A stretch of 64,000 nt of DNA from Diplonema japonicum. Taxonomy: Eukaryota; Euglenozoa; Diplonemea; Diplonemida; Diplonemidae. Below are positions 27,716 to 38,600 of the stretch, piece after piece. The position numbers and the translations under genes were made by a program. Location of the stretch: NCBI GenBank assembly GCA_964019335.1, contig OZ025663.1:220001-284000 (forward strand), given 5' to 3'. Each line of letters starts with the position of its first letter. Positions within the stretch are counted from its first letter, which is position 1. The notes below the pieces were generated by a model. The model searched no databases. It saw only the letters and a program-made list of their open reading frames with translations, and was not told the DNA's origin.

Positions 27716-28743
27716 TGGAACCAAGCGTGAAGATAAAAACAGAGTCGACAGTGAACACGGCGACAATACGATGGGAGCCGCCGGTTGAAGGGGTGTGCAA
27801 CCTGCACGGGTGGGAAAAAAAGGGAACCGGCGTTGTGAGCTTCGGGATGCTCCCCCCCGACACCCAATGGGAGGTCGTTGTAAATATAGGCAACCAAGGC
27901 GTCCGCCTACAAGGCGAGACAGGAGAATGGAATGAGGTCGACTACGCCGACGACAACGGCGACACACCTGACTCTAGATTGTATGTTTCTCCAAAGCACT
28001 CCGACCTAAGCTGGGTACGCAACATCCCAAGCGATATCCTGATCGGTTATGAGCAGGAGATCTTCACATCACCATCGTTCGTACACCGCCTCTTCGCAGA
28101 GGCACTCTTCGTGCTGCCGATGAAATCACAACTTGTCATCCTCCCAAACCCCATGAAACGTTTCAGCATCGACCTCAGCAAGGAAATCGATTGGTCATCG
28201 TCAAGAAGAATGCATAAAAACCGTCTTAAAAAATACCGCCTCTCCATCGATCATGATTTCAAGAACAGTTTGCGGCTTGTCAGTGAAGCGCATTCTGCTA
28301 AGGTGGGTTCTGGGAAGTGGATCACAGACAAGCTAATTGACCTCCTGTCTGGATTCAACAAGCATAACGCACAGAATGAAATACAACATCATGCCTTTGA
28401 GCTTTGGGAGGGTGACGCAATCGTGGCGGTTTCAGTTGGGTTCTCTTATGGACGGGTCTACCACGACTATACACACGCAACTTTGGATAGAGGCGATTCG
28501 CGAACCGGAACTTTGCTGACGAAAGTAGTTGGTGATCACTTGCAAAAATGCGGTTATGCTCTCTGGTATTGGGGGCAGGTGTCTGAAGGGACATCATACA
28601 TGGCGGACTATATTGGGAAATACGGCGGCGGGGAACTCTCACGGGAAGGGTTCTACGCACGGTGGGACGTTTTAAAAACAGAATCCGCACGGCCTCTTCA
28701 TGAACCTCTTGATCTTGGTGAAACCTTGGTTGCCAAAAAATAA
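27715..28743 (+). CDS. Aat-like aminoacyl (Leu/Phe-type) tRNA-protein transferase family
   Basis: 342 residues. Bacterial Aat adds Leu or Phe to N-terminal basic residues of proteins, marking them for degradation. Here the middle reads LFAEALFVLPMKSQLVILPN then SSRRMHKNRLKKYRLSIDHDF, the family's R-R-x-x-x-K-x-x-R-x-x-F-x-x-x-x-D-x-x-F layout. The GNAT-like lobe follows with FELWEGDAIVAVSVGFSYGR, VYHDYTHATLDRGDSRTGT and a final LWYWGQVSEGTSY. Bacterial enzymes read G-x-x-x-G-x-x-F-x-G-E-S-M-F at the third segment, so the acceptor pocket is altered. About 100 extra N-terminal residues include IRWEPP. Whether it uses tRNA is unknown. Confidence 0.65.
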
Positions 28744-29492
28744 AAGTGGGGGGGGGGAAAGTCACGCCCGAGCTTTTTTTTCTTTTTTTTATTTCCAGCT
28801 GCCGTTATCCTTCTTTTTCTTCTTTCTTTTGTTGATATCACGCGGGAAGAAAATAAAAGGGGGAGAAAAGAATAGAGGAAAAAAAAAAAAGATTCTCCCT
28901 TTCCCCCTTTTTTTCGGTGATTGGGAAGGAGAGATGAAAGTGAAAGAGAATAAAGAAATGGAAACAAAAAAGAAAAAAAAGCCCCTTTTCGGCTAAGGCT
29001 TCGGTTAAATTGCGATTTGGCCACTTTTGTGCGCCCCCCCTCATAAGCGGTTGTCTTCTTCTGCTATTTATTTTTCTGAGTTTTTCAGAAAGGTATTCAT
29101 TGTTCAAAAGAAAAAGGGAAAAAAAAAAAGAATGAAAACTATGGGCCGAGGGGGAACAGAACACGGAGGGGAAAAAAAAAAGAAAAAGAAAAGGAAGAAA
29201 AAGAAAAAGAAAAGAAAAACGGAAAACCAAAAAAAAAAAAAAAGAAGAAGGAAAAAAAAAAAAAAAAAAACATAAATGAACATTTCCCCTTTCCCTTGCC
29301 ACATACTTTTCCCTCTTAGCTTTCCTGCAGCTGCTGCCATTGTCTTTCCGTTTCCCCCCTCAAGATCCCCCACCACACACACGCCCACACAACACTCTCA
29401 CCCGGAACCTGCCGTACTTCAACTGTAATGTGGCAATCTCCGCGATGGCAGAAAGTGTTCACAGGATGCATGCCCATACTGGCAAACTGAAT

Positions 29493-29534
<42 letters not shown>

Positions 29535-29596
29535 CAACCTTCCCAAAAAAAAAAAAAAGAGGGTGTGGGGGGAGGGAGGGCAAGGGGGGAAAAAAA
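28744..29596. other. Intergenic purine- then pyrimidine-rich region
   Basis: GGGAAAA-type purine sequence to about 29270, a complex patch at about 29277-29490, then a T-run at about 29491-29534. The patch has open frames (for example one containing NLPYFNCNVAISAMAESV) but no start, splice or family support; it may be an unrecognised exon or 5' UTR of the amidoligase gene. Confidence 0.4.
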
Positions 29597-31306
29597 ATGG
29601 TACTTCCACAAGAGGCAACCCTAATGCTGGAAGACCTGCGAGACCGGCTGCTACACATCAGCCGGACAAAACAAATAAGCGTTATCGAGCTACTGAGCCA
29701 CTACATCTTGGCGGGGGAAACGGAAATGCTGGCCGCTATACGGCAAAACAAGTCAAACACCCGCCCCGAAGATGCCACAAGCGCTGTAAACGAAGAAGCA
29801 GCCCTCGCCATGATACCCCACGCACCTATGGACAGACGGGTTTCTAAGTTTGCAGGTATGAGCGGCTCATTCCGATCCTTCCTGGGGAGGGATAAACAAA
29901 AACGGTCGTCTTTGATATCAAGTAAAATACCTGAAATAAACGATATAGTAAGCCAGTCGACGTACGGGATTGAAATAGAGGCGTTTGTCACGAAACAGTC
30001 GAACGAGATGCACGTGCAGACACCTGTGAAGGCTGCGGGGGAATTCGTCCCGTTCCTCAACCAACAGTTGAACGAAGAATGTCAATTTATCTTTCTCGAC
30101 TGTGCCGCGTCAAAGGCAGACCGCATATACGACAGATGGAAGGTTACAACGGACTCTTCCATCACATCCGAGGACGGTCGTCCTTTATTCGGCTTGGAAG
30201 TTGTCTCAGCCAAACTAACAGGTTGGTCTGGGATGGCAACATCTGTATTGGTCGCTCAAGCAATGCTGTCATACGGGTGTGCCACTAATAATTCGACCGC
30301 GTTGCATGTTCACGTTGCCTGTCAAAACCACACACCGGAGCAGTTGAAGCAGCTGTTTATGTACATCGTCCACTTCGAGGCAATCATCGACACCTTCCAC
30401 TCTTATCCTAGGAGGAATGATGCGTCAAAGTATTGCAGGAGCCTAACACGATCTGTTACTGGCATGAACACGCAGGCTAGTGTGCGTGACGACGCCCCTG
30501 CCGCACTGCGCACGCTCAGCCTCATTGACGTCTCTCATAGTGCAGGCGTCGATAATCTTATTAAGCGGTTTAACCCGAAGCTTGGTATTAAAACAAATTC
30601 CTGTCGGAATCATAAGATAAACGCTACCCTGCTGAGAGGTACCAACCCTGGCGACCCAGCACGGAGAATAGAATGGAGGCAACATGCTGGGACGTGTGAT
30701 GGGCAGGAAATTGTGATGTGGGCCAGATTCTGTGTAGTGTTCACTCATAAGGCAGCCACGGCTGCTGATGCTCCTCTTCCCGTACTTGCTACTCAAGAGA
30801 GCTTCTGGGCGTTTATGCAAGAACCTCAACTTGCGTATGTGGGGGGAAGGAGGGAAAAAAAAAAAAAAAAAAAAATGTGTAGTCAATACTATTCGATGAA
30901 ATGCAAAGCGCTTCCACCTGAACCGCCTGGTTACCACGGGGCCGTCAGAGAGTTTGATCCTACTTCCACGACAACTTTCCGTGTCAGAGCGACTGCTCCT
31001 GCTATCACGGGGCCGATGATACTGTAAGTACGAAAAAAAAAAAGAAAAGGAAATATAGGGCACGTTCTACCGCGTTTCCACGTGACACGAAAGAGTCCTT
31101 TTTTTTTTTTTCCCGCTTTCAAATATACTCATATATTGTAGCCGTCGTTGGGCATAGTGAGTAGGCCGGCTGAGGGCTACGACGTGTGGTCCATGGTTTC
31201 AAGTTTTCCTCTTTTTTTTTTTTTTTTTTTTTCATAGTGAATTTTTTTTTGTTTTTTTCCTGTAGCCGCGCTCCCGCGTCAGTTTGGTTGTAAGCGATGA
31301 TGCCGG

Positions 31307-31338
<32 letters not shown>

Positions 31339-31972
31339 AGGGGGGAAAAAAAGAATTTTTTTGTTTTTCCCCATTTTTCAGAGGTTGTTTGTTACTGGTG
31401 GGTCGTTGATAATTCTCCCTGTCCTGATCATGCCATCCTCAAGTTGGAAAAAACGGGGGATCCCTCCAACCGTGAGGTGTGAAGCGCAAAAGTTTTTTGT
31501 GAATATACATACGCTACAGTAGAATCTTTGTGAGCCTTTTTTTTCTTTTACTCCCCCCCTCCTTTTTTTTTTACGTCGGTTCAGGAAAATCTGTGTTGGG
31601 CAGGTTTTCGGGAATGAGACAAACCTTACCTGCACCCCAGCGAACATAGCTAAAAGTACCCCTCTTACGATTCATACGCAACACGATGCAGCACCCACTT
31701 CTTTTTTCTTCTTCTTCCCCTCTTCTTTTTCTTGGACAAGTTATCGAGTAGACGGGTCTGGCCTCCTTCATCTTTTTTTTTTTTTTACGCTGTTCGGAGG
31801 ACCGACCACACACGGGTATGACAGGAGGCCAGTACTCCCGGAACGAACCATGAGTAGCATCGAAGGCTTGCGGGACAGGTACCTGTCGCAGACACCGACA
31901 AGGCTGCCCCGCAGTTTGACCACCGCAGTAGGAACCCGCCAGAGCCCCCAGAACGGGGACAACGGGGACTAA
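29597..31972 (+). CDS. Amidoligase-family protein, multi-exon
   Basis: Amidoligase_2-type ATP-grasp-like enzymes form amide bonds, usually in peptide modification. Exon 1 (29597-30834) shows STYGIEIEAF near residue 122, WKVTTDSSI, GLEVVSAKL, ALHVHVA, then the R-x-N-x-x-C-like RRNDASKYCRSL and a late RRIEWRQHAGT, in family order. Intron 1 is 30835-30882 (GTATGT...GTGTAG, 48 bases, phase 2). Exon 2 (30883-31023) ends in CT|GTAAGT, a strong donor. Phase-compatible downstream exons are 31165-31195, 31266-31289, 31382-31476 and 31585-31972, ending at TAA; the sum is 638 codons plus stop. Exon 1 and intron 1 are solid. The three small exons are tentative, and the last contains a T-run that may be another intron. 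If exon 2 is unspliced the protein stops at 31027. Confidence 0.65.
30835..30882 (+). other. Cis-intron 1 of amidoligase gene
   Basis: GTATGT donor, G-run and A-run interior, TGTAG acceptor; 48 bases, so the frame stays open with or without splicing. Its removal deletes a poly-Lys insert. Confidence 0.65.
31024..31584 (+). other. Candidate intron cluster of amidoligase 3' end
   Basis: Candidate introns: 31024-31164 (GTAAGT...GAGTAG), 31196-31265 (GTTTCA...CTGTAG), 31290-31381 (GTAAGC...TTTCAG) and 31477-31584 (GTGTGA...GTTCAG). Each contains a T- or A-run, and flanking phases match (2, 0, 0, 2). Skipping the first three small exons would also keep frame. Confidence 0.45.
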
Positions 31973-32140
31973 GCGCAGCTCGGCCGGTGAGCGCAAAAAC
32001 GCATACCTTAAAAGAATAGTTTTTTTTTTGGAGGAAAGACCGAAGCCGCTGAAGGGAGAAGAACAAGACAGGACGTCCCAGATCAGGGATTTCCTTTTAC
32101 CTCTTTATATATATATTTTTTTTTTTTTTTTTTTTTTTGC

Positions 32141-32833
32141 TTGGAACCACAGCGCAACAGGACAGGAAGGCCCCTATGTCTGGAATTGCACGCGATTCTG
32201 CCGAGAGGACATGACTATGCGTACCTAGAGAAGCTGCAACGATACTTAGCCGAGGTGGTTGAGAAACGAGACGTAGAGCTCATGCAGAAGGAGGATGTCA
32301 ACACACAGCCGCTACCGTGGATTCGAAATGTGGTAGGTAAGAAATGCCCCGTTCCGATAGCAGGCGAGCTCGAAGGAGTGAGCGGGGTCCTGTCCCAGTA
32401 CCTGAACCCGCTGCTACAATGGTTGTCACAACAGCGCTGGGTGGAGAAGGACACTACCTCGGAGGTGTCGGCGGTGGAACTGGCCATTGACTTCGAATGG
32501 ACGACCGGAAAGTCTTTGGGAGGCCTGCTGGAAGATAGGGCGCGCAGAATCAAAGCTCTCATCGTAAAGATAAACACAGCATGCAGGGCACGGAAGAAGC
32601 GACGCCCCTTCCCAGCGGACGAGAGAAAAAGAGTGAAGTCCCTCATCGCCATTGGAGGAAAGGCAGCTATTGGTTTCTCCAGGAGGCCAATTTTCGCCAC
32701 CCGCTCCACGCACGACAAGCTAATGGAATTGAAAGCCGACTACAAGCGGGACCGCATCACACGACTCCGCAAGACGCTCACGGCCTCAATCGGAATGAAA
32801 GCAATGCTCCAGAAGGGGAGTATTAACAGATAG
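32141..32833 (+). pseudogene. 5'-truncated non-LTR retrotransposon (LINE) C-terminal fragment
   Basis: An open frame whose second half parallels the C-terminal part of the LINE at 45.1-47.4 kb. WLSQQRW, then SAVELAIDFEW, PADERKRVKSL and IGFSRRPIFATRSTH match WLSALKW, KAELAVDF, PAETKKSVHSL and IGYSTRPVFASPKATH there. No reverse transcriptase is present. It follows a T-run. Belongs to a related but distinct subfamily. Confidence 0.65.
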
Positions 32834-33367
32834 ACCCCCCCCTCCCATAGGGCGGCCCTCTAGCGGGGGGCTTGTCCTGTACTTTGAGTTTTTTTTTTTT
32901 TTTTGCTAAAATCTCTTTAAATATTTCCCCCCGAAACCAGAGAAAGAATCTTTTTTTTTTTTCCGGCGAGAAATTAAAAAACCTATTCTTCTTTGTTTTG
33001 TGTTAAGAAATTTCACAACATTTTCTTTTTGTTTTGTTTTGAAGGGGGTCAAAACGGTATGCTTTAGCCTATTAGGATAGAGCGTGCTGTGGCACCCTTC
33101 AAAAGGCCTTTAAAAGCGATATCTCTGTAAGGTGCGCGTCCTGTAAGCAAGTAGACAGTGGCTTGTGCAGAGCGCCACCAACAATGCTCCTTTAACTCTT
33201 CTATTTTTTTTTCTTCCTTCCTCTGTGGGGATGCATTGCAAGTACACCGGCAACAATGGTGATGAACAACCCAGGTTGTTGGTGAAAGTTTCCAGCACCG
33301 CTGCCGGTACTTCGCGAAAAAAAAGCAAATCTTTGAAATAAGGACAAAAAAACGTGGGGTTATAGGA
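32834..33367. other. Non-coding, contains a degraded repeat fragment
   Basis: T- and A-rich sequence. A piece at about 33129-33200 (CAAGTAGACAGTGGCTTGTG) is a diverged match to the 3' part of the 320-bp dispersed repeat. No gene seen. Confidence 0.5.
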
Positions 33368-33867
33368 AGAAAATAGCTATTTATTTGCAACAAATTATGG
33401 CCATAATTTACTCGAGAATCGTGGGTTTTTTGGCCGAGGGCCCACAGGGCCCGAGGTCAAAAAAAACGGTTCGAGAGTAAATGGGATGGCCATATTTTGG
33501 CGCAAAGTAAGTAATTTTATCTGATAGTTCAGAAATTGAGTCACTCCGAGTGACCGAGAAAGTGGGCCAAAAACCCAAAACCAAATTATGGGCTATCAAC
33601 TGTCAATAATAGCTATCAAATTATGAAAAACGGCCTATTTTTAGCTGATTCAGGCGGAAGTACGGTGACCCAACACATTTTTAGTCCCCCAGGCAACCCT
33701 GTTGACCTGCGATATTGCACCTTTCCAGGTTATAGTTCTCCGTACAAACAAAGCACGGTACAGTAAGGCACTCCATAGACATGAGCTCCTCGATATCCCC
33801 GTTCGAAAGTAGATGCTTTCGTCGGGACCCTTGTTCTTCAGCACGCTTGCAAAAAAGTTTGACACGG

Positions 33868-34190
33868 TCCTGGGGATAACATGAAAATATAAGAAAAACA
33901 TCAGATGTGTTGTTCGCTGTTGACCTCCTCGTCGGTCATCACCGGTAGCGCCCGAGTGGAAGAACATAGTGCAGATGCTCAGGGTGACGAACAGGCAGCA
34001 AACTGCACGAGTGCAGAATCTTGGTTACCCGGGACGCACCGGCTGGGGTTGAGCTGTACACCGCACGCATTAAGGACACGACGCGGAACGCAGAAGAAGC
34101 TACAACTCGGCCGCGGTGCGCCCCCTGTAATCAAGTAGACAGTTCTTGTGCAGGGCGCCGCCAACACCGGCCTCCTTTAACTCATATATA
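33868..34190 (+). repeat. Dispersed ~320-bp repeat, copy 1
   Basis: Highly similar to copies at 52602-52911 and 53791-54082. Starts around TGGGGATAACATG, contains GTGTTGTTCGCTGTTGACC and CGCACGCATTAAGGACACG, ends CCTCCTTTAACTC. A short frame starting MCCSLLTSSSVITG is shared but drifts between copies. Possibly a SINE; no clear Pol III boxes. Confidence 0.8.
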
Positions 34191-34345
34191 TGGCATCGTT
34201 TCAAACCCCCCCCCCCCCCAAAATGAGGCCAATTGACACTTTCAATATTTCTCTAAGTACTTTTCCCAAAGAAAAAAAATTCTACAACTTCCCCGGCCCA
34301 GGTTAGGAAAGAAAACACCCCAGAAAATGGGAAAGTATATTTTTT
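34190..34345. mobile_element. Truncated end of the 24-kb TIR transposon family
   Basis: Near identical to the inverse of the right end at about 25340-25490: TTTCAAACCCC, AATGAGGCCAATTGACACTT, ATTTCTCTAAGTACTTT and CCCGGCCCAGGTTAGGAAAG occur in the same order. It ends abruptly near 34345. Confidence 0.8.
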
Positions 34346-34690
34346 TTTTGATGATCTTCAGCCCAAATGTGTTTAAAAGAATTTCACTCTGCCCCCAATA
34401 ATGTCACTTCCCCCCCTATAATTTGGAGCAACGGGCCATAAACACCTAAGTCCTGCCCATAATTGAGCTATCAAATTATAGCCGGATTATCAAATTATGA
34501 GAGGGGGGTAATCAGATTATAGGGGGGTTTAGGAGTGAAGAAATTTCTGAACTATCAGATAAAAAAAAGAAGAAGAAAAAAACACACACACACACGCGCT
34601 AAAGTTTCCTCACGGTGGGCTGTTACAAAACACCTCGTTTTCATTTCATAGTGAACTTCTTTTGTTTTGTTTGTTTCCCCTCTTCCAAGA

Positions 34691-35376
34691 AAAAATAGCT
34701 ATTTACTGCCAACAAGTAATTTTTATTTTTTATATTTACCGTTACTTCGAGGTCGGTAAAGCATTACTTGGCGGTAGGTAAGTGGTTTTATTTCACGACA
34801 CTCTGAAATTACTTCACCACGAGGGGCACAACGGGGTGACAAGGGGTACAACAAGAGAGGGGTTACAAAGGTTACAATACAAGTTGTTTTCCCTCCTTTT
34901 GTTGACTAAGAGCTGCCGCTGTCGCTGTCATTGCCATTGTCACCATCTCTAATCAGGCCTTCTCATACCTGGCGCGGCCGCTGGCTCCTTTTTTTCTGCT
35001 GCTTCGGTATTTTGAAGTCTTTTGGGGAGCTTGGGTAAGCTGACCAACCTTACCCACAGAAGAGTTACCCACATAAACTGGGAAAAAGGCCTAGCCAAAA
35101 GTGGGCAAATTGGGAGGAAAAAGTAGCCCAACTTGGAACTGAGCCGAGGCAAAAGTTGGCCAATTGAACTGAACCTGGGGGGAAACTAGCAAACTGAGAG
35201 GAAAAAGTAGCCCCACTGGGAACCGAACCGAGGCAAAAATTGGCCTACCGAGGCATATTATTTACCGGAAACCCCTATTACTTCACGGAAAACAGGCCAT
35301 TATTTCACCGTGAAGTAATGAGATGTAGCGTGAAGTAATGGGCCCTAGTGCGTGAAGTAATTTCTGAAGAGTGGAA
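34691..35376. mobile_element. Element A copy 1 (~686 bp, inverted repeats)
   Basis: Nearly identical to 48523-49200. Begins AAAAATAGCTATTTACTGCC and ends GTGAAGTAATTTCTGAAGAG. An inverted repeat pairs CTCTGAAATTACTTCAC (about 34802-34818) with GTGAAGTAATTTCTGAAGAG (about 35352-35371). The interior has two diverged tandem units of about 75 bases around GAGGAAAAAGTAGCCC and clusters of GTGAAGTAATG words. Its start resembles that of element B, suggesting one family. Confidence 0.75.
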
Positions 35377-35688
35377 TAAAAAAAAAAATGTCAAAAAAAA
35401 AATAGTTTTTCTTCTTTCTTCATCATCCCTCTTTTTTATGAATTCTTTTGAGGGGGGGGGGGTTAAAGTTTCTTGTTGTTGTGTTGTTTCGTTTGCATCC
35501 TTTTTATGTGTCGGTATTTACCTTTTTTTTTTTTTTCAAGGGTGGTCCTCAAGTGAGATCTGCCCTTAAACATCGCCCTTTTTTTTTTTCTTTTTCCTCT
35601 TCTCCTCTCTTCATTCTCTCTTCTATTTACCATTCGTTACAAATAAATAAATAAATAAAAGAAACTTCGCACAGGGGTTGGTCAAGGA
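35377..35688. other. Intergenic, T-rich
   Basis: Simple sequence with the phrase GGGTGGTCCTCAAGTG at about 35541 that also occurs at 27365, and an AAAT repeat at about 35640-35657 shortly before the calpain-like start. Confidence 0.5.
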
Positions 35689-38600
35689 ATGGGTTGCACA
35701 TCATCGAAGGAAAAGGAAAAAGAGAGGGATGGCGGTGCTGCTGCTGCGGCTGCAGGTACAGGAGGGGAGCCTGCTGCTGCCCCTGCTGAGCCCCCTGCAA
35801 CCCATCCTGAAGAAGGCAACCCTGAACGAGAGCACAGACCACTCATACCCAGCGATTATAACCCCGATGCACCAGGCCTCTCTGACTTGGAACGGGGTAG
35901 GCGCAAGACACTGAAGAAAGCCTTCCTCATGGGGCAGAAGGGCGAGCCCCTCCCCCCCGACTGGAAGGAATCTGAAGCCCTTGAGCCCGAAGAACGTGCC
36001 GACCGCCAGAGCCTCCGCAACGCCTTCGGCAGAGGCAGACGATCTAGCAAAAAGGGCAAGCCCCCGTCTACAGGTGGCAGCAAGTCCACAACAACAAGGC
36101 AGCCTGCTCGACAAGGGGGTAAAGCCGTGCCAGGCGGCCCCCCACCTTCCATGGTCAAGGTGCAGGGCGGTAAACCATCGCAGCCCTCAACTACGTTGGT
36201 GAAGGGCATTCGTGGATCGTCCCCTCCGGAAGACAGAAGCTCGTCATCCTCCTCCAGCGACACTTCCACCAAGTCAGATGACGGGGAGAATTCCCTTCTG
36301 CTGGTGCTCTTGTCCAGCATCGTGTTGAGCGCTGTCTGCAGCGAATCTGCAATGAAAACGAGAGAGGCGGAGGAAAAGGAAGCGACGATGAAACGCATCG
36401 AGGAGCTCGAAGCCAGGGCCGTCGAAGCAGAGAGGAGGGCCGAGGAGCTGATGAAACATCGGCAGCCCACAAGCCCGCTGTCTCCGCAGTCCCCCGGCCC
36501 ACGGTCGCCTGGAGTGGTGTCCGTGATGTCGGAGGCAACGACGGCGCCCCCCAACGTGATCGGGCAGGGCTCAGAGGAGAGCTCCGCGTCGAAGTCGTCG
36601 GTTATCCACAACGACACCGATGACGGGCAGCTGTCAGACGAGGTGCCAGAGAGCAAGAAGACGGAGCTGCGGGAAGGGCTGCGAGTGTACTCAGTGGAGA
36701 CAAGCATAGAACCTGCAGGCACGCTGTACAGCATACAGAACATGTCAGACTTCACAGTGGCGGTGGTACTGTCCTTCATCGGAAGCGAAAACATCGACCT
36801 GAAGGTGGACGAAATCGCAGAAGCCCGCGGGACCAAGATTCTGACGGTGCACCCACCATACGGCATGGAGGTCTCATGCGAGGTACTGCCTAGCGACACC
36901 CTCAAAGTCGTGCGTGTGACGCCTGCCAATGAGTACGCTGCATGGACTGTTGCTGTGTCATCGCGATGGCAGCTGCTCACCGCGGAATCGCCAGCACGAG
37001 GCACCTCAGAAGCGCCAGCTGTTTCGTACGAAGTCCTGAACGCGGACAGCGAGCTGAAAACGTTGAAAGGCGGCGGCATCAAGACAGCGACGTCGCAGTC
37101 CTTGCCCTTCGTTGATGCGCATTTCCGCCCATCTGCGAAGTTTACCACTGAAACGGGTGTTCCTTCAAACGGGTGGCGGCGCAGTGAGAAGATCATGAAG
37201 AAGACCGTCATCAACGCGCTGTTCCCACGGGACTGCAAGATCCAAGCTGGCGAGGACTTGCGCTGGCTTGCGATGGGGTTGGCACTGGTGCTCGACACCA
37301 ACCCCGACATTCTCACATCCGTATACCCTTCTTTGGTGGCACCGAATAAGAAATGCAAGGATCTGGAGCGTGTGGGCGCCTTTGAGGCATGGTGGTGTGT
37401 CAAAGGGTGGTGGACAAAAATACTAACTGACTCCTACGTGCCTGTGAACGGGAAGCGCCCAGCTTTATTCTCGGATGAAGAAGTATGGCCGCTACTAGCT
37501 GTGAAGAGCTACGCAAAGGCGAGACGAGGGTTCAGGAGCGTAAAACACGGGACAGTGGGACACTTCCTGCAAGACGTGACGGGCTGCCCTTACAAAAGGA
37601 TACCGCTATCATACGCAGGCAACGAGTTCAACACCAACTCAGTGCATCCAGACGGCGACTACATGGTACTGTGGGAGGACCTGAAGTTACACCTAGACAA
37701 CGAACGAGTGGTGGGCGTCTCAACGAAAGAACATCTCGAGACGGAAATGACGTGGCGTGGCGACTGCGACGTGGAGCTCGTCGATCTGGACGGAGTGCGG
37801 CCACTGTGGAGCATCCCACCTGACACAACACTACCAGTTCTCGAATACTCCGAAGAAGGTGGGCTTCGCCTGAAAATCCGCAACAGGTGGGGATGGCCGT
37901 TGACGAAGAACACAAACGGCAAGATCGACACCTCCGATAGATGGGTCAACTACTCTGACGTACTCAACGCCTTCTCATCAGTCACCATCGGGTACGCCAC
38001 TCCAGGGTGGAACGACGTGAGACTACGCCTGCACGCGACAGATGGCAACATTGCCGACACCTTTTCAGAAGTGACTGTAGAAAACGACACAGCATGCCAT
38101 GTATGGCTGGGGTCCGACGATGAAAAACCAAGCCTCCTGGGCATCATGGTCCTTCAGCCCACCGAGAACAACAGGTACAGCGACTACACCGTCCGCACCA
38201 TGGTCGGTGTTGAGTCGTCGGCTCACGTCTGGGGCGAGGTGACGCTCCCTCGTTCTACAAAACCGTATGTCATCCTCCCGTTGATCATGGACGGCGGCGA
38301 GCAAGCGTTGAAGAGGGGTTTCACACTGGCAATGAGGACGTCTGAAGCAAGTAAAGGAAGCGTGGTGTTCAGAGGCAGTAAGGAGGAGGTTGTCCATCAA
38401 TCAGAGCTTGGCGCCATTTTACAGTTCGGAGAGTCGAAAGTTGTTGCAGAGGATGTGGAAACCGGTAAAGTGGTTTCCTTGAAGATCTGGCAGCAATACA
38501 GGCTTCTTGGATGCGCTGTTAAAAATGGTTCGGACTACCCAGTGAAACTCTCTGTTAATTTCACTGGGTCTGCGGGTTATGAGTGTGTTCGTGCCGGTCC

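Larger units (their letters stand above)
33370..34565. mobile_element. Nested non-autonomous element B with inverted repeats
   Basis: Begins AAATAGCTATTTATTTGCAA and is rich in CAAATTATG words. TTTTATCTGATAGTTCAGAAA at about 33514 is matched by its inverse TTTCTGAACTATCAGATAAAA near 34543-34563, and both sides extend through a GAGTGA/TCACTC word. The body contains the 320-bp dispersed repeat (33868-34190) and a truncated end of the 1.4 kb TIR transposon (34190-34345), so it is a nest of insertions. No recognisable genes. Confidence 0.6.

Noticed and set aside
31820-31972. Separate small gene MSSIEGLRDRYLSQTP ending at 31972
   Set aside because: It is in frame with the candidate last amidoligase exon, so it is more simply that exon's end; a faint similarity to a frame near 48.33 kb is too weak to use.
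33905-34138. Shared MCCSLLTSSSVITG frame as a small gene family
   Set aside because: Frame length and C-terminus differ between the three repeat copies because of indels; similarity is at the DNA level including non-coding flanks.
35856-37403. 515-residue open frame on the minus strand
   Set aside because: Exactly antisense to the calpain-like gene, whose G/C-ending codons leave the opposite strand open. No family features, unlike the plus strand.
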